Part shown: piece by piece, positions 1 to 9,023 of the stretch
Position numbering within the stretch: position 1 is the stretch's first letter
How the letters are laid out: each line of letters starts with the position of its first letter
Assembly (NCBI GenBank): GCA_012798835.1
Contig: JAAZML010000113.1
Location: 1-64,000, forward strand
Origin: Clostridium sp.
GTDB lineage: Bacteria; Bacillota; Clostridia; Acetivibrionales; Acetivibrionaceae
Length of the DNA stretch: 64,000 nt
Direction of reading: 5' to 3'
The notes under the pieces: generated by a model
Database searches by the model: none
What the model saw: only the letters and a program-made list of their open reading frames with translations
Told to the model about the DNA's origin: nothing
Position numbers and translations under genes: made by a program

Positions 1-14
1 TAATATATTTTTTT

Positions 15-1256
15 ATGTTAATTTGTATGATTTTTTATACATATTTTTTTGGTGACGAAATCAGTGTTCTTGTAGTCTACATGCTGATGCTTTTGCCTGC
101 ACTATCCATATCTTTGGCAATCTGGTCTAAAAAGAACCTTGTGGTTTCAATAAAGATAGATAATAAACGCACAGTTGTTGAAAGGGGCGATGTTGAGGAG
201 ATGCTTATATCCTTAAAAAACAAGTCATTTATCCCCATACCAAACCTGCTTATTTCGTTTATTATATCCCCGAATATGCCATTATTGGCACCTTCGAAAC
301 AAACTATTTCTTTGGGACCTTTGAAAACCTGTAATGTGATTTTAAAATATAAAGCAAAATATAGGGGAGTGGCTAGGATAGGGATCAAGGATATTGAGCT
401 AAAGGATTTTTTGGGATTATATAGTTCTTCTATTTTGGATACTTTGGAAGAAAACAAAGGCGCAAGGCAATTAAAAGTATTAAATAGAATCGTAGATTTG
501 AAAATTAATGCCCTTTTTTTGCTAGATTCGACTAGCATTGATGGTAGCAAATCGGAGACAAAGCCGAAGGATTTAAATTTTTTGAACTTTATTTCCGGTG
601 AACCCGGCTATGAATTCCGTGAATATCAGCCTGGAGATCCCATGCACAGAATCCATTGGAAAATATTCGCAAAGGGCGGCACTCTTATGGTAAGAGAGGA
701 CGAAAGGAACAATGTTTCAAGAAAAAGGCTTCTTCTTGATCCCCTCATATCCAAATCCGGGGAGAGTCAGAAGCGGGGGAGGGTGCAAAGGGAAGATAAA
801 GTATTGGAATGTCTTATTTCGGTTGCCTATATGTTGGTAAGGGCTGGCAGAGATATTGAAGTATGGTTGTTGGAGGGTGGGGTCTGGGTAAAGTATCCAA
901 TAGAGAGTAGGGATGGGGTTCTTAAATTACAGCATGCATTAGCCGCCTACACTTTCATTAACTCGGATGCTGACTGTATGGTTAATGAGCGTTTTCCTGT
1001 GCTGTTCGATGAATTTTCGTCAAAAAGGGGAAAAGATAATATCGTAGGCAAGAACGCAGTAATATTTACGGCCTTGCCCGATGATGAAGCAATTAATCAT
1101 ATCGGAAGAATAAGGGAAATGGGAATTAAGATCGATTTGGTGATTGTTTCGGGAAAAGACTATTATGACGATGGAGGAATCGGGTATTCAAAGGAGCAAG
1201 GTGCAAGTACATGGCTTATAGAACCCGATAGGGATATATCTGAAGTATTATCGTGA
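15..1256 (+). CDS. DUF58 domain-containing membrane protein (possibly 5'-truncated)
   Basis: The N-terminus holds two hydrophobic segments. A long beta-rich region follows, then the DUF58 core near residue 200 (FREYQPGDPMHRIHWK), which is the hallmark of this family. DUF58 proteins usually sit beside MoxR-type ATPases and transglutaminase-like membrane proteins; the next gene here is such a transglutaminase protein, so the pair is typical and a moxR gene may lie just outside the window. No in-frame stop precedes the first ATG within the window, and the first membrane segment looks short, so the true start may be upstream of base 1. Family membership is clear; biochemical function is unknown. 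Confidence 0.85.
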   Translation: MLICMIFYTYFFGDEISVLVVYMLMLLPALSISLAIWSKKNLVVSIKIDNKRTVVERGDVEEMLISLKNKSFIPIPNLLISFIISPNMPLLAPSKQTISLGPLKTCNVILKYKAKYRGVARIGIKDIELKDFLGLYSSSILDTLEENKGARQLKVLNRIVDLKINALFLLDSTSIDGSKSETKPKDLNFLNFISGEPGYEFREYQPGDPMHRIHWKIFAKGGTLMVREDERNNVSRKRLLLDPLISKSGESQKRGRVQREDKVLECLISVAYMLVRAGRDIEVWLLEGGVWVKYPIESRDGVLKLQHALAAYTFINSDADCMVNERFPVLFDEFSSKRGKDNIVGKNAVIFTALPDDEAINHIGRIREMGIKIDLVIVSGKDYYDDGGIGYSKEQGASTWLIEPDRDISEVLS

Positions 1257-1318
1257 TAATTGCGTTTTTGTAGACCGACTCAAATTATGAGGTTGCGGGT
1301 TATGGGGTGAAAAGTAAA

Positions 1319-3601
1319 ATGTATTATATAAACGATCTAAAAAAACAGGTGGCATCCATAATATTATCGATAGCTGCGGTAAGTTGGATTATTATTTCTC
1401 TTACCAGTGTCCTTTCGATAATGACCTTTTTAGCAACAGCCTTTATATCCCTTTTTATTTTTATAGTTTATAATTACATACGAAGGAAAGACAGAATAAA
1501 AGTTTTGTTGTTTATGGTATTCTCCATACTGTTCTTTATAATTTCGAATTTATTATCAACGCTTATACCTCAAATACCCCCCATGTTTTTTGTATCTGTT
1601 TATGGTTTTGCATCGGTGTTTTATTATTTCACAGTTATACGCTACCGGATCGCCACAATTTTTATCACTTCATTTATACCTTTTTTAATTTATTCAGCAC
1701 GCTCGGATAAAACAATAACCCTGCCTTTTGCGATGTTTATAATATTCTTTTTTGTTATGTATTGTAGGCGGGACAGGGAGAAAAAGGTTGTGGCGTACCA
1801 ACAGGAAGAGGTTGGGAAGTTGTGGTTTTATTTGCCGATGTTATTCATAGTTGTATTTACATTTTTCGTTTCATGGATTTTTCCAAAGCCCAATATTATA
1901 CCCGGTGTTACATATCTAAACACTGTGGTTAATGAAGATTTTCAGGGGGGAGGTGGCGGGGAACAAAATGATATTTCAGACATAGTGAGCGGTATTTTCA
2001 ATCCTGTAAACTTGAAGAAAGAAAGTATAGTAAGCTCTATAAGTGCTCCTTTGAGTAAGAGGGTGATTTTTAAGGCTAAAGCCGACGAACCCCTTTATTT
2101 TAAAACTAGAAGCTGGGATATGTATGAGAATAATGCATGGAAAATGGGAAATGTACAACTAGAAAGATTCGAAGCTATTGAAAACATTTATAGAAACCAG
2201 GTAAAATACGATAGGCTTGTTTCGCTCATTGAAAAAGCGCACGGAGCTGACATTAAACTTCCCCTATCTCCTATGTATGATGATTTATGGAGCTACCCCT
2301 CTATTCCCGGAGTTGAAAAGGTAGTCATAATAGAAAACACAAACCAAATTTTCACAAGTACGATTCCAGTGCCCAACGGAATAATATCCGCCGAGTTCCC
2401 TATCAACGATGGACGAAAAGAATTTTTAAATGGATATGGCATGTGTAAAATACAAAGGGGTCCCCATATGTATTCATGGAGGGAATACCATATTGGTTAT
2501 GTATCTAGGAAGATGGTGTGGAATTCTAGAGAATATGCGCTTATTAAGCTTCTTAATAAACAATCAGCTCAAGTACTATTGGATCCTTCTTTATACAGGG
2601 AAAGTAAGCGTGGTGATGGGGGTTCTATCATCGGCTATGATGATTTCATCCTATTAAATGTTTCGGCGGCGGAGTTAAACCATGTGTATGACAATTACCT
2701 ACAGTTACCTGAAAACACCTCCAACAGGGTTTATGCTTTAGCTGAAGATATAACAAAAAACAAGGAAAGTGATTATGAAAAAGCTAAGGCGATAGAGCGG
2801 TATTTCCATGTTTCGGGTTTTGTGTACACCCTAGATCCACGAAAGACACCAAGGGGGGAGGAGGCCGTTGAACATTTTATTTTCGAAACGAAAGAAGGGT
2901 TCTGTGTCCATTATGCCTCTGCTATGGCAATATTAGCAAGGGCGTGCGGTCTGCCCTCTAGGTATTCGGAAGGCTATGTGGCAGATGAAATTGACGAGGA
3001 GAGTGGTATGTATATTATCCGAGAGAAAGATGCCCACGCTTACCCTGAAATATATATCGCAGGGTATGGTTGGATGATTTTTGAGCCTACGGTAGCCACT
3101 CTAAAAGAAAGCCAGTGGGATATTATGATGAAAAATATATATTCAGCGGTAGGTTATACTGTAAAGTATGTAGATTATATCACTGAAAGGACTCCTTTTT
3201 GGATTAGGCTTATATTTTTACCGTTTACTGTTTTTACTATTATATTTCTAATCTGGTTACTGCGAAGATTGTATATTAAGGCGTGGAAAAGAAGGATGAT
3301 GGCTGTAGATACTAGCTTGGCTATGGATAAAATTTTTTATAGGATAGAAAGGCATTTAAGTTCTGTAGGTTTTAAAAGGAACAAGGGGGAGACTCTGCTC
3401 CAATATGATAAAAGAATTTTTTCCGAAACTGGGCTAGAACTTTCAAAGCTTTTACAGGTAGTTAGTAAAGCAAAATATGCAGGAATAAAACCCTTGGGTA
3501 AAAATATAAAGGATGCAATCGTATCCTATCAGGATATTGTTTTTCATGTGAGAGGCGGGTTTTCTAAATCTAATTTTATAAGGCGTATATGGCTAGTTTA
3601 A
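1319..3601 (+). CDS. transglutaminase-like membrane protein (TgpA type)
   Basis: This is a large protein of about 760 residues. Several membrane helices fill the first ~185 residues, an extracytoplasmic region follows, the transglutaminase-like core lies near residues 525-590, and there is one further helix and a cytoplasmic tail. The core shows the catalytic Cys (EGFCVHYASAMAILAR) and His (DAHAYPEIY, then GWMIFEPT), so the papain-like triad appears intact. It lies 62 bases after the DUF58 gene, the usual pairing. The ORF track opens at a GTG (1307); I prefer ATG 1319 because the ggggtga ahead of it is a well-placed ribosome site. Substrate unknown; protease or peptide crosslinking roles are inference. 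Confidence 0.85.
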   Translation: MYYINDLKKQVASIILSIAAVSWIIISLTSVLSIMTFLATAFISLFIFIVYNYIRRKDRIKVLLFMVFSILFFIISNLLSTLIPQIPPMFFVSVYGFASVFYYFTVIRYRIATIFITSFIPFLIYSARSDKTITLPFAMFIIFFFVMYCRRDREKKVVAYQQEEVGKLWFYLPMLFIVVFTFFVSWIFPKPNIIPGVTYLNTVVNEDFQGGGGGEQNDISDIVSGIFNPVNLKKESIVSSISAPLSKRVIFKAKADEPLYFKTRSWDMYENNAWKMGNVQLERFEAIENIYRNQVKYDRLVSLIEKAHGADIKLPLSPMYDDLWSYPSIPGVEKVVIIENTNQIFTSTIPVPNGIISAEFPINDGRKEFLNGYGMCKIQRGPHMYSWREYHIGYVSRKMVWNSREYALIKLLNKQSAQVLLDPSLYRESKRGDGGSIIGYDDFILLNVSAAELNHVYDNYLQLPENTSNRVYALAEDITKNKESDYEKAKAIERYFHVSGFVYTLDPRKTPRGEEAVEHFIFETKEGFCVHYASAMAILARACGLPSRYSEGYVADEIDEESGMYIIREKDAHAYPEIYIAGYGWMIFEPTVATLKESQWDIMMKNIYSAVGYTVKYVDYITERTPFWIRLIFLPFTVFTIIFLIWLLRRLYIKAWKRRMMAVDTSLAMDKIFYRIERHLSSVGFKRNKGETLLQYDKRIFSETGLELSKLLQVVSKAKYAGIKPLGKNIKDAIVSYQDIVFHVRGGFSKSNFIRRIWLV

Positions 3602-3659
3602 GATTTGTCCAGCAAAATTGCATGTATATGATATTATCTTTTTTTATGTAGATAAAAAA

Positions 3660-3710
3660 ATCGAACAATAACCATCTATTTATATGGGTTATTATTCGAT
3701 ATCCTATTTT
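3660..3710 (+). terminator. rho-independent terminator after the transglutaminase gene
   Basis: An inverted repeat of about 16 bp (atcgaacaataaccat pairing with atgggttattattcgat, with small imperfections) is followed by a T-rich run. It closes the DUF58-transglutaminase unit. Confidence 0.6.
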
Positions 3711-3770
3711 TTCGTTCTTTAATTTTTCTACTTACCCCTTAGTGTATTCAAATATCATTTGAATGGTGTT

Positions 3771-3834
3771 GCTGTTGCGAAACGGGCTTGGTCTCCGTAT
3801 TATCTCTGTTTGGCTGGAAACCCCATTTCGCAGT
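3771..3834. other. imperfect inverted repeat, possible structured RNA
   Basis: The arms tgcgaaacggg and ccccatttcgca pair at 10 of 11 positions and enclose about 40 bases. It abuts the first unit of the 71-bp repeat array. No T tail follows directly, so it does not look like a plain terminator. Function unknown. Confidence 0.3.
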
Positions 3835-3839
3835 TTTTT

Positions 3840-4265
3840 AAATACTATCTCCCCGTTTTCGAGCTTCTCCCCAAAGCTCGGCTCTTATAAAAGTGTGGTT
3901 CTCTCTTTTTAAATATTATCTCCCCGTTTTCGAGCCTCTCCCCAAAGCTCGGCTCTTATAAAAGTGTGATTTTCTCTTTTTAAATACTATCTCCCCGTTT
4001 TCGAGCCTCTCCCCAAAGCTCGGCTCTTATAAAAGTGTGGTTCTCTCTTTTTAAATACTATCTCCCCGTTTTCGAGCCTCTCCCCAAAGCTCGGCTCTTA
4101 TAAAAGTATGGTTCTCTCTTTTTAAATATTATCTCCCCGTTTTCGAGCCTCTCCCCAAAGCTCGGCTCTTATAAAAGTGTGATTTTCTCTTTTTAAATAT
4201 TATCTCCCCGTTTTCAAGTCTCTCCCCCAAAGTTTAACTTTTTTAAAAACGTGATTATTTTTTAA
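3840..4265. repeat. tandem array of a 71-bp unit, six copies
   Basis: Units begin at 3840, 3911, 3982, 4053, 4124 and 4195, an exact 71-bp period. The first five are nearly identical; the sixth is decayed. Each unit is pyrimidine-rich on the plus strand and carries two overlapping inverted repeats (cgagc/gctcg and gagcc/ggctc) that would form mutually exclusive hairpins. Units 2 and 5 share the same variant bases (aatatt and gtgtgatttt), suggesting block duplication. The period is not a multiple of three and there are stops in the frames I read, so it is not coding. There are no unique spacers, so it is not CRISPR. Confidence 0.95.
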
Positions 4266-4606
4266 TAATTCCCCTAAAATATAATTTTCCTGATTTGATT
4301 CTAGCGAGTAGTAGGATTAAATTTGTGAATATTTCTGAGGTCTATTCGGTAGAAACCCATCGGAAACATTATAAGAAATAAAAAAGTAATTGTAAGAAAT
4401 GTAGCTACTTTATCTTAGGAAAGTTACTTTCCCTAATTCAATTATACAACAGATGGTATACAAAAATAAAGGGAAGGATCTTAACATTTTACTGTAAAAT
4501 ATTAAGACGAAGAAAGGGAAATACTAAAAGAGAATAAATAATATACTTTTATAGTATGAAGAAAACCTATCCACGGGGATGCCCAAATAAGGAGGTGATA
4601 ACCATA

Positions 4607-4801
4607 ATGGATGCTGAAAGGATTAGGCAGATAATAGAATCAAGTTCTGTTATAGAGGTGTTTCATGAGGGAAAACCAGTATGGATTGAGGGCATACTGA
4701 ACAATGAACAGGTGGAGATTTCGGATATGCTAACGCAAAAAAGGAGTGAGGTTCCAGCATACAGCCTAATTGAAAAGGGAACAACCGAAACGATGCATTG
4801 A
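4607..4801 (+). CDS. sspH: H-type small acid-soluble spore protein
   Basis: This 64-residue protein begins MDAERIRQIIESSSVIEVFHEG and contains GKPVWIEGI, matching the SspH family of minor spore-core proteins made in the forespore. The ORF track starts 17 codons earlier, but a strong ggaggtga lies nine bases before ATG 4607, and that start gives the usual family length. It stands alone between the repeat array and the pncA-like gene. The name rests on recognised sequence similarity. Sigma-G dependence is known for the family and was not verified here. Confidence 0.85.
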   Translation: MDAERIRQIIESSSVIEVFHEGKPVWIEGILNNEQVEISDMLTQKRSEVPAYSLIEKGTTETMH

Positions 4802-4971
4802 TTATTTTGCAGTGTTTTTGCCAGTGATTCGATTAACCAACACGCCCCCAAAATTTATATTGACATCTATAGCTATTAGTATTATAATGATAATAACAAA
4901 CAGGAAATAACACCGAATTGAATTTTATGCAATTTACAAGAATGTCTAGAAAAATTAAGGGGGCTTTTTTT

Positions 4972-5649
4972 ATGAAAAAGATTGAAAGAAATGATTTTAT
5001 CTCAAAAAGCAGCGTGGTATTAGGTTCGATATTAGATCAAATCAATAATTTGCCTATCCTAAATATCAAGGATTTAGATCCTGACAGAACCGTTATGGTC
5101 ATTATTGATATGATAAATGGTTTTACACGGGAGGGTGCACTCTCCAGCGCCAGATCAGAGGCTGTAATACCGCATATATGTGCATTGGGGAAAATATGTG
5201 AAAAGCGGGGTATTAGAAAACTCGCATTCGCCGATAATCATACAAGTAAATCACCAGAATTTAATTCATACCCAGTCCATTGTCTTGCAGGCACGACAGA
5301 AACTGAGATTGTTGATGAAATAAAAGATATTGGCGGCTATGAACGTATCAATAAAAATTCAACAAACGCTTTTGTTGAAGAGGAATTTAGCAAATGGCTT
5401 TTAAGAAATAATCACATAAATACATTTATAGTAACGGGCGTTTGCACAGATATTTGCATTCAACAATTTGCTATAACCCTCAAGGCTTATTTCAACATGA
5501 AGGATAACGGAGAAGCTAGGGTTATCGTGCCCGTGGATGCGATTGATACTTTTGATCTTGATTTACACGATGCAGATCTAATGAATGTTATGGCAATTTA
5601 CAGTATGATGGGAAATGGTATCGAAGCGGTTGCTGGTATTAGAGAATAG
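4972..5649 (+). CDS. pncA: isochorismatase-family cysteine hydrolase, probable nicotinamidase
   Basis: The protein has about 225 residues in an isochorismatase fold. It shows the nucleophile-side Asp (VMVIIDMINGF, near residue 40), a metal-region motif (DNHTSKSPEF), and the catalytic Cys in VTGVCTDICIQQFA near residue 156. Nicotinamidase converts nicotinamide to nicotinate, and the next gene, 11 bases downstream, is nicotinate phosphoribosyltransferase, which uses that product. This context makes nicotinamidase the best call over other cysteine hydrolases. ATG 4972 follows an aaggggg site; the ORF track's earlier ATG at 4918 lacks one. Confidence 0.85.
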   Translation: MKKIERNDFISKSSVVLGSILDQINNLPILNIKDLDPDRTVMVIIDMINGFTREGALSSARSEAVIPHICALGKICEKRGIRKLAFADNHTSKSPEFNSYPVHCLAGTTETEIVDEIKDIGGYERINKNSTNAFVEEEFSKWLLRNNHINTFIVTGVCTDICIQQFAITLKAYFNMKDNGEARVIVPVDAIDTFDLDLHDADLMNVMAIYSMMGNGIEAVAGIRE

Positions 5650-5660
5650 GGGGCGGGGGT

Positions 5661-7124
5661 ATGGAGAAGATAAACTGGAATAAGCGTGGAATGTTGACAA
5701 TGCTCACTGACTTTTATGAGCTTACGATGGCAAATGGGTATTTAGAGAATGGGCTTGAAGATATGATTGTATACTTTGATATGTTTTTTAGACGGGTCCC
5801 TGATGGAGGCGGATTTGCTATAATGGCAGGCCTTGAGCAACTTATAGAATATATTAAAAGCCTTAGATTTACGGATGAAGATATAAAATTTCTGAAAAAG
5901 AAAGGAATTTTTAGCGAAAGTTTTCTACAATACCTTAAGGATTTTAAGTTCAGCTGCGATGTTTGGGCGATACCCGAGGGTACCCCAATTTTTCCAAATG
6001 AGCCTATAGTGGTGGTAAAAGGCCCCATTATCGAAGCCCAATTTATAGAGAGTATGATCCTTTTGACGATAAACCATCAATGCCTTATAGCAACCAAGGC
6101 AAATAGGATTGTGAGGGCAGCTCAGGGAAGACCCGTATTGGAGTTTGGTACTAGAAGGGCGCAGGGATATGATGGGGCGGTTTTTGGGGCCAGAGCTGCA
6201 TATATCGGTGGATGTGTCGGCACGGCATGTACGGTGGCGGATAAGGATTTTGGGATACCTGCATCAGGAACGATGGCCCATAGCTGGGTTCAACTTTTCC
6301 CCACGGAACTTGAGGCGTTTAGAGCATATGCAAGAGTCTACCCCGACAATTGCACAATCCTTGTAGACACATACAATGTTTTAAGATCTGGGATACCAAA
6401 TGCAATTAAGGTATTCCAAGAAGAAGTTGTACCTAGAGGATTTAGACCAAAAGGTGTAAGGATAGACTCGGGGGATATTGCCTATCTTTCCAAAAAAACA
6501 AGGTTAATGCTTGATGAGGCGGGTTTTTCAGATTGCAAGATAGTGGCATCTAATTCTTTGGATGAGTATATTATAGGGGATATACTTACGCAAGGAGCCA
6601 AAATAGATGTTTTCGGGGTAGGGGAAAGGCTTATTACATCCAAGACGGAGCCTGTTTTTGGGGGTGTATATAAGCTTGCAGGCATAGAGGATAATGGAAA
6701 CATACTGCCAAAGATGAAAATAAGTGAAAATGTGGCGAAGATAACCAACCCCGGGTTCAAAAGACTTTTTAGGTTGTTTGATAAAAATAATAACAAAGCT
6801 ATTGCGGACGTTATTACATGTGATGATGAAGTTATCAACGATAGCGAAGCCTATGAAATTTTCGATCCCGATCATACATGGAAAAGGAAAGTAGTTACCG
6901 ATTTCTACGCGAAACAGCTTCTCATTAAAATTTTTGATAAGGGAAAGTGTGTTTATAATATGCCCAAGTTAGATGATATAAGGGAGTATGCAAGAAATCA
7001 GATAGAAACCCTTTGGGATGAGATTTTAAGGTTTGAAAATCCTCATAGATATTATGTGGATCTATCTGAAAAACTTTGGACCATCAAGGACGAATTATTA
7101 AAAAGTCTTACAGACGTTGGATAG
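5661..7124 (+). CDS. pncB: nicotinate phosphoribosyltransferase
   Basis: It makes nicotinate mononucleotide from nicotinate and PRPP in NAD salvage. The 487 residues match the long Firmicute-type enzyme. It opens with LTDFYELTMANGYLENG, the conserved N-terminal signature, and carries EFGTRRAQGYDGA, TMAHSWVQLF, LVDTYNVLRSGIP and the phosphate-binding region GVRIDSGDIAYLSKK. A purine-rich ggcggggg precedes the ATG. It forms a two-gene operon with the pncA-like hydrolase. It converges with the DUF362 gene, with only 35 bases between stops. Confidence 0.95.
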   Translation: MEKINWNKRGMLTMLTDFYELTMANGYLENGLEDMIVYFDMFFRRVPDGGGFAIMAGLEQLIEYIKSLRFTDEDIKFLKKKGIFSESFLQYLKDFKFSCDVWAIPEGTPIFPNEPIVVVKGPIIEAQFIESMILLTINHQCLIATKANRIVRAAQGRPVLEFGTRRAQGYDGAVFGARAAYIGGCVGTACTVADKDFGIPASGTMAHSWVQLFPTELEAFRAYARVYPDNCTILVDTYNVLRSGIPNAIKVFQEEVVPRGFRPKGVRIDSGDIAYLSKKTRLMLDEAGFSDCKIVASNSLDEYIIGDILTQGAKIDVFGVGERLITSKTEPVFGGVYKLAGIEDNGNILPKMKISENVAKITNPGFKRLFRLFDKNNNKAIADVITCDDEVINDSEAYEIFDPDHTWKRKVVTDFYAKQLLIKIFDKGKCVYNMPKLDDIREYARNQIETLWDEILRFENPHRYYVDLSEKLWTIKDELLKSLTDVG

Positions 7125-7159
7125 GTGGCTTAGGGTCGTTTACAAATACGAATTACTTT

Positions 7160-8308
7160 TTACATAGGGGGTCTATAAAAAAGCTTTCGAAGCAATGGGG
7201 TTTTAAGGTAGATCGCACTTTCAGGGCAGATTTCCTGGCAGCAATAGCATCTTATGCATCTTTTATATGCGTAGGATGGGGGAGTGGATTTATCTCCCTT
7301 GTGCCAAAACAGGGCTTTTGGCTCAACTGGGCACATATCCAGGCACAAACCACACTTTATACATTTGGAGGCATCAATATAAGGTTTTGGCACAAGGGGG
7401 TTTCTTAAAAGCCGGATTGAACTTTCATATTTAAAAGGTTTTACAGGTTCTCTTCTAACGACAAAGCTTGTATCTATAAAACTTTCAAGATCATCCCCTA
7501 GTATTTCAATATCATTCTCATAAAAGGTACCAAGACCCGCCTCCTCCCCTATTACAATGGTCGGGACAAATTTTGGGTTTAATTTTATCATTCTACAAAC
7601 TGTGGCGTCTAGCGCAACCGGATCAGTGGAAAACAGTATGACACTCATTTTTTTTGGATCCCCCCCGCGAGGGCCGTTGCCCTCCATAGCCATGATTCCA
7701 TCCATAATATAAAGCCTTGGTTTTAAATAAGAGTTAAGATCTGCAAGCATTCTAGAAAAATCGTTTATATCCGGCATTTTTACATGGAATTCCCCTTTTA
7801 AGGGACCGGGTATACAACCGAACTGGTTTTTTATGCACCCTGTTATCCCTGTAAGACCATGTGTTTTGAGCTTAGGTATGCTTATTATTCCGTCGCTTTC
7901 TAAAACCCCATTTGCCAATATAAATTTTTTGTTTTGAATACCTTCTTTAAAAAAGATTTCTTTGCCAGCAACGAAATCGGCAAGATCAATATTGAGTTGT
8001 TTTGCTACCTGAGCCAACCCACACTTTTGGGAAGCTGTATGGGGTTTATGAACACCGGGTGAATCACCATAAGTCAAATTAATAGATGCTTCTAAAAAAA
8101 CTTCAGCGACAGCTTTAAATACGGAGGGGTGTGTTGTACAGCATCTTTCTGGTGGATCTGCAGATAAAAGGTTTGGTTTTAAAAGAATCTTTTCTTTTGG
8201 TATAGCAAACTCCAAAGGACCTCCTAAAAGATTTAAGCCCCTTTTTACGGATTGTTTAACATTATCATAATGGTAATTTTCACACCTTATAAGAGCTACT
8301 TTTGACAT
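7160..8308 (-). CDS. DUF362 domain protein with C-terminal 2x[4Fe-4S] ferredoxin domain
   Basis: The 382-residue protein has an N-terminal DUF362 region (LLKPNLLSADPPERCCTTHP, IISIPKLKTHGLTGITGCIKNQFG) and a C-terminal bacterial ferredoxin domain. That domain has two cluster motifs, CIKCGLCLDMCP and CIRCYCCQEICP. DUF362-ferredoxin proteins are common in anaerobes; their reaction is not established. I chose ATG 8308 because aggtgat sits seven bases upstream; the ORF track extends 16 codons further. It is convergent with pncB and appears monocistronic. Confidence 0.85.
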   Translation of the reverse strand: MSKVALIRCENYHYDNVKQSVKRGLNLLGGPLEFAIPKEKILLKPNLLSADPPERCCTTHPSVFKAVAEVFLEASINLTYGDSPGVHKPHTASQKCGLAQVAKQLNIDLADFVAGKEIFFKEGIQNKKFILANGVLESDGIISIPKLKTHGLTGITGCIKNQFGCIPGPLKGEFHVKMPDINDFSRMLADLNSYLKPRLYIMDGIMAMEGNGPRGGDPKKMSVILFSTDPVALDATVCRMIKLNPKFVPTIVIGEEAGLGTFYENDIEILGDDLESFIDTSFVVRREPVKPFKYESSIRLLRNPLVPKPYIDASKCIKCGLCLDMCPVEPKALFWHKGDKSTPPSYAYKRCIRCYCCQEICPESAIYLKTPLLRKLFYRPPM

Positions 8309-8455
8309 TGTACCCATCACCTGCACTTTTCCTTTAATATCTATATATGCTAACACACAAAAGGTATAATTTAAAGGTATAAACCACTGACTTATTGACT
8401 ATTTCCTAAAAATGGTTTTTGTGTAAAGTCTTGGACGGGGATATCGCATAGTTAT

Positions 8456-8488
8456 TATGGTAAAGGGTCAAAAAGACCCTTTACCATA
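8456..8488. terminator. perfect 14-bp hairpin
   Basis: The stem is tatggtaaagggtc/gaccctttaccata with a five-A loop. It lies 26 bases downstream of the small minus-strand gene at 8514-8675. There is no long T run on either side, so it could be a terminator or an RNA-processing or stabilising hairpin. Confidence 0.5.
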
Positions 8489-8513
8489 AGGCCCTAGCTA
8501 TCATTGGGGAAAT

Positions 8514-8675
8514 TTATTTCCTGTGTTTTTTGGAGTTTCTACTTTGTTTCCCCAGATCTTCGTATTTATTTTCCATATTTTCACCCAGCTGATCATTAGC
8601 AAACTCGTATTTCCCAGATGCATCTTTTAAATTTTTTTTATCTTTCTCACTTTTGTTACATTTGCATTTGGACAT
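8514..8675 (-). CDS. small Lys/Asn-rich protein (53 aa), candidate spore protein
   Basis: This gene is too short for the ORF track. The product reads MSKCKCNKSEKDKKNL..., is highly charged, has two Cys near the start and ends in NSKKHRK. A strong ggaggtgat precedes the ATG. About 20 bases further upstream on the same strand are TGAATT and CAAAATA separated by 17 bases, close to the sigma-G consensus (TGMATA-N17/18-CATAMTA). I do not recognise a named family. Size, composition and promoter suggest a minor small acid-soluble spore protein, which is inference. Confidence 0.6.
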   Translation of the reverse strand: MSKCKCNKSEKDKKNLKDASGKYEFANDQLGENMENKYEDLGKQSRNSKKHRK

Positions 8676-9023
8676 AAAATATCACCTCCAATTCTATTTT
8701 GCCTGAATAGCTAGGAGAAATTCATATGAAAAACATAAACGTTAAAATAGATAATTGTTTTTATAAAAATTTGACACTTTGAAGTTGTGTTCGAGATATT
8801 AAAGTACTATAATATTGTATAGGGAAAAAACTCGATGATATCTGTGAGGTTATTAGTCAATACGGTCAGAATATCCACATTTGGAAGCAGGGGGCTAATC
8901 TTTTTCGCAATATTTGAACCAATATATATTTTTTGCAAGTCAATATTATATTACCATTAGATATACAGGGAAACTGCATATTTAATGGCTATGCGTTTTA
9001 TAATAGAATTGGATGGGATAAAA
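8676..9023. other. AT-rich intergenic between divergent genes
   Basis: Apart from the sigma-G-like promoter at 8695-8724, I see only a possible TTGACA near 8774 and a TATAAT-like tactataat near 8805, which are too far apart to pair with each other. No coding signal. Confidence 0.5.
8695..8724 (-). promoter_or_regulatory. sigma-G-like promoter of the small gene
   Basis: Minus strand: TGAATT (8724-8719), 17-base spacer, CAAAATA (8701-8695). This is 5/6 and 6/7 to the forespore sigma-G consensus. The distance to the ribosome site is short but workable. Confidence 0.45.

Larger units (their letters stand above)
3602..4606. other. 1-kb noncoding stretch between the transglutaminase gene and sspH
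   Basis: It contains the terminator at 3660, the inverted repeat at 3771 and the 71-bp array. The remaining ~340 bases (4266-4606) are AT-rich, with no ORF above 30 codons that looks protein-like. I found no convincing sigma-G promoter for sspH there. Confidence 0.7.

Noticed and set aside
3840-4265. CRISPR array
   Set aside because: The repeats are contiguous with an exact 71-bp period and no unique spacers; no cas genes nearby.
7076-7408. 110-aa plus-strand ORF downstream of pncB
   Set aside because: It overlaps the pncB end and is antisense to the ferredoxin domain of the DUF362 gene.
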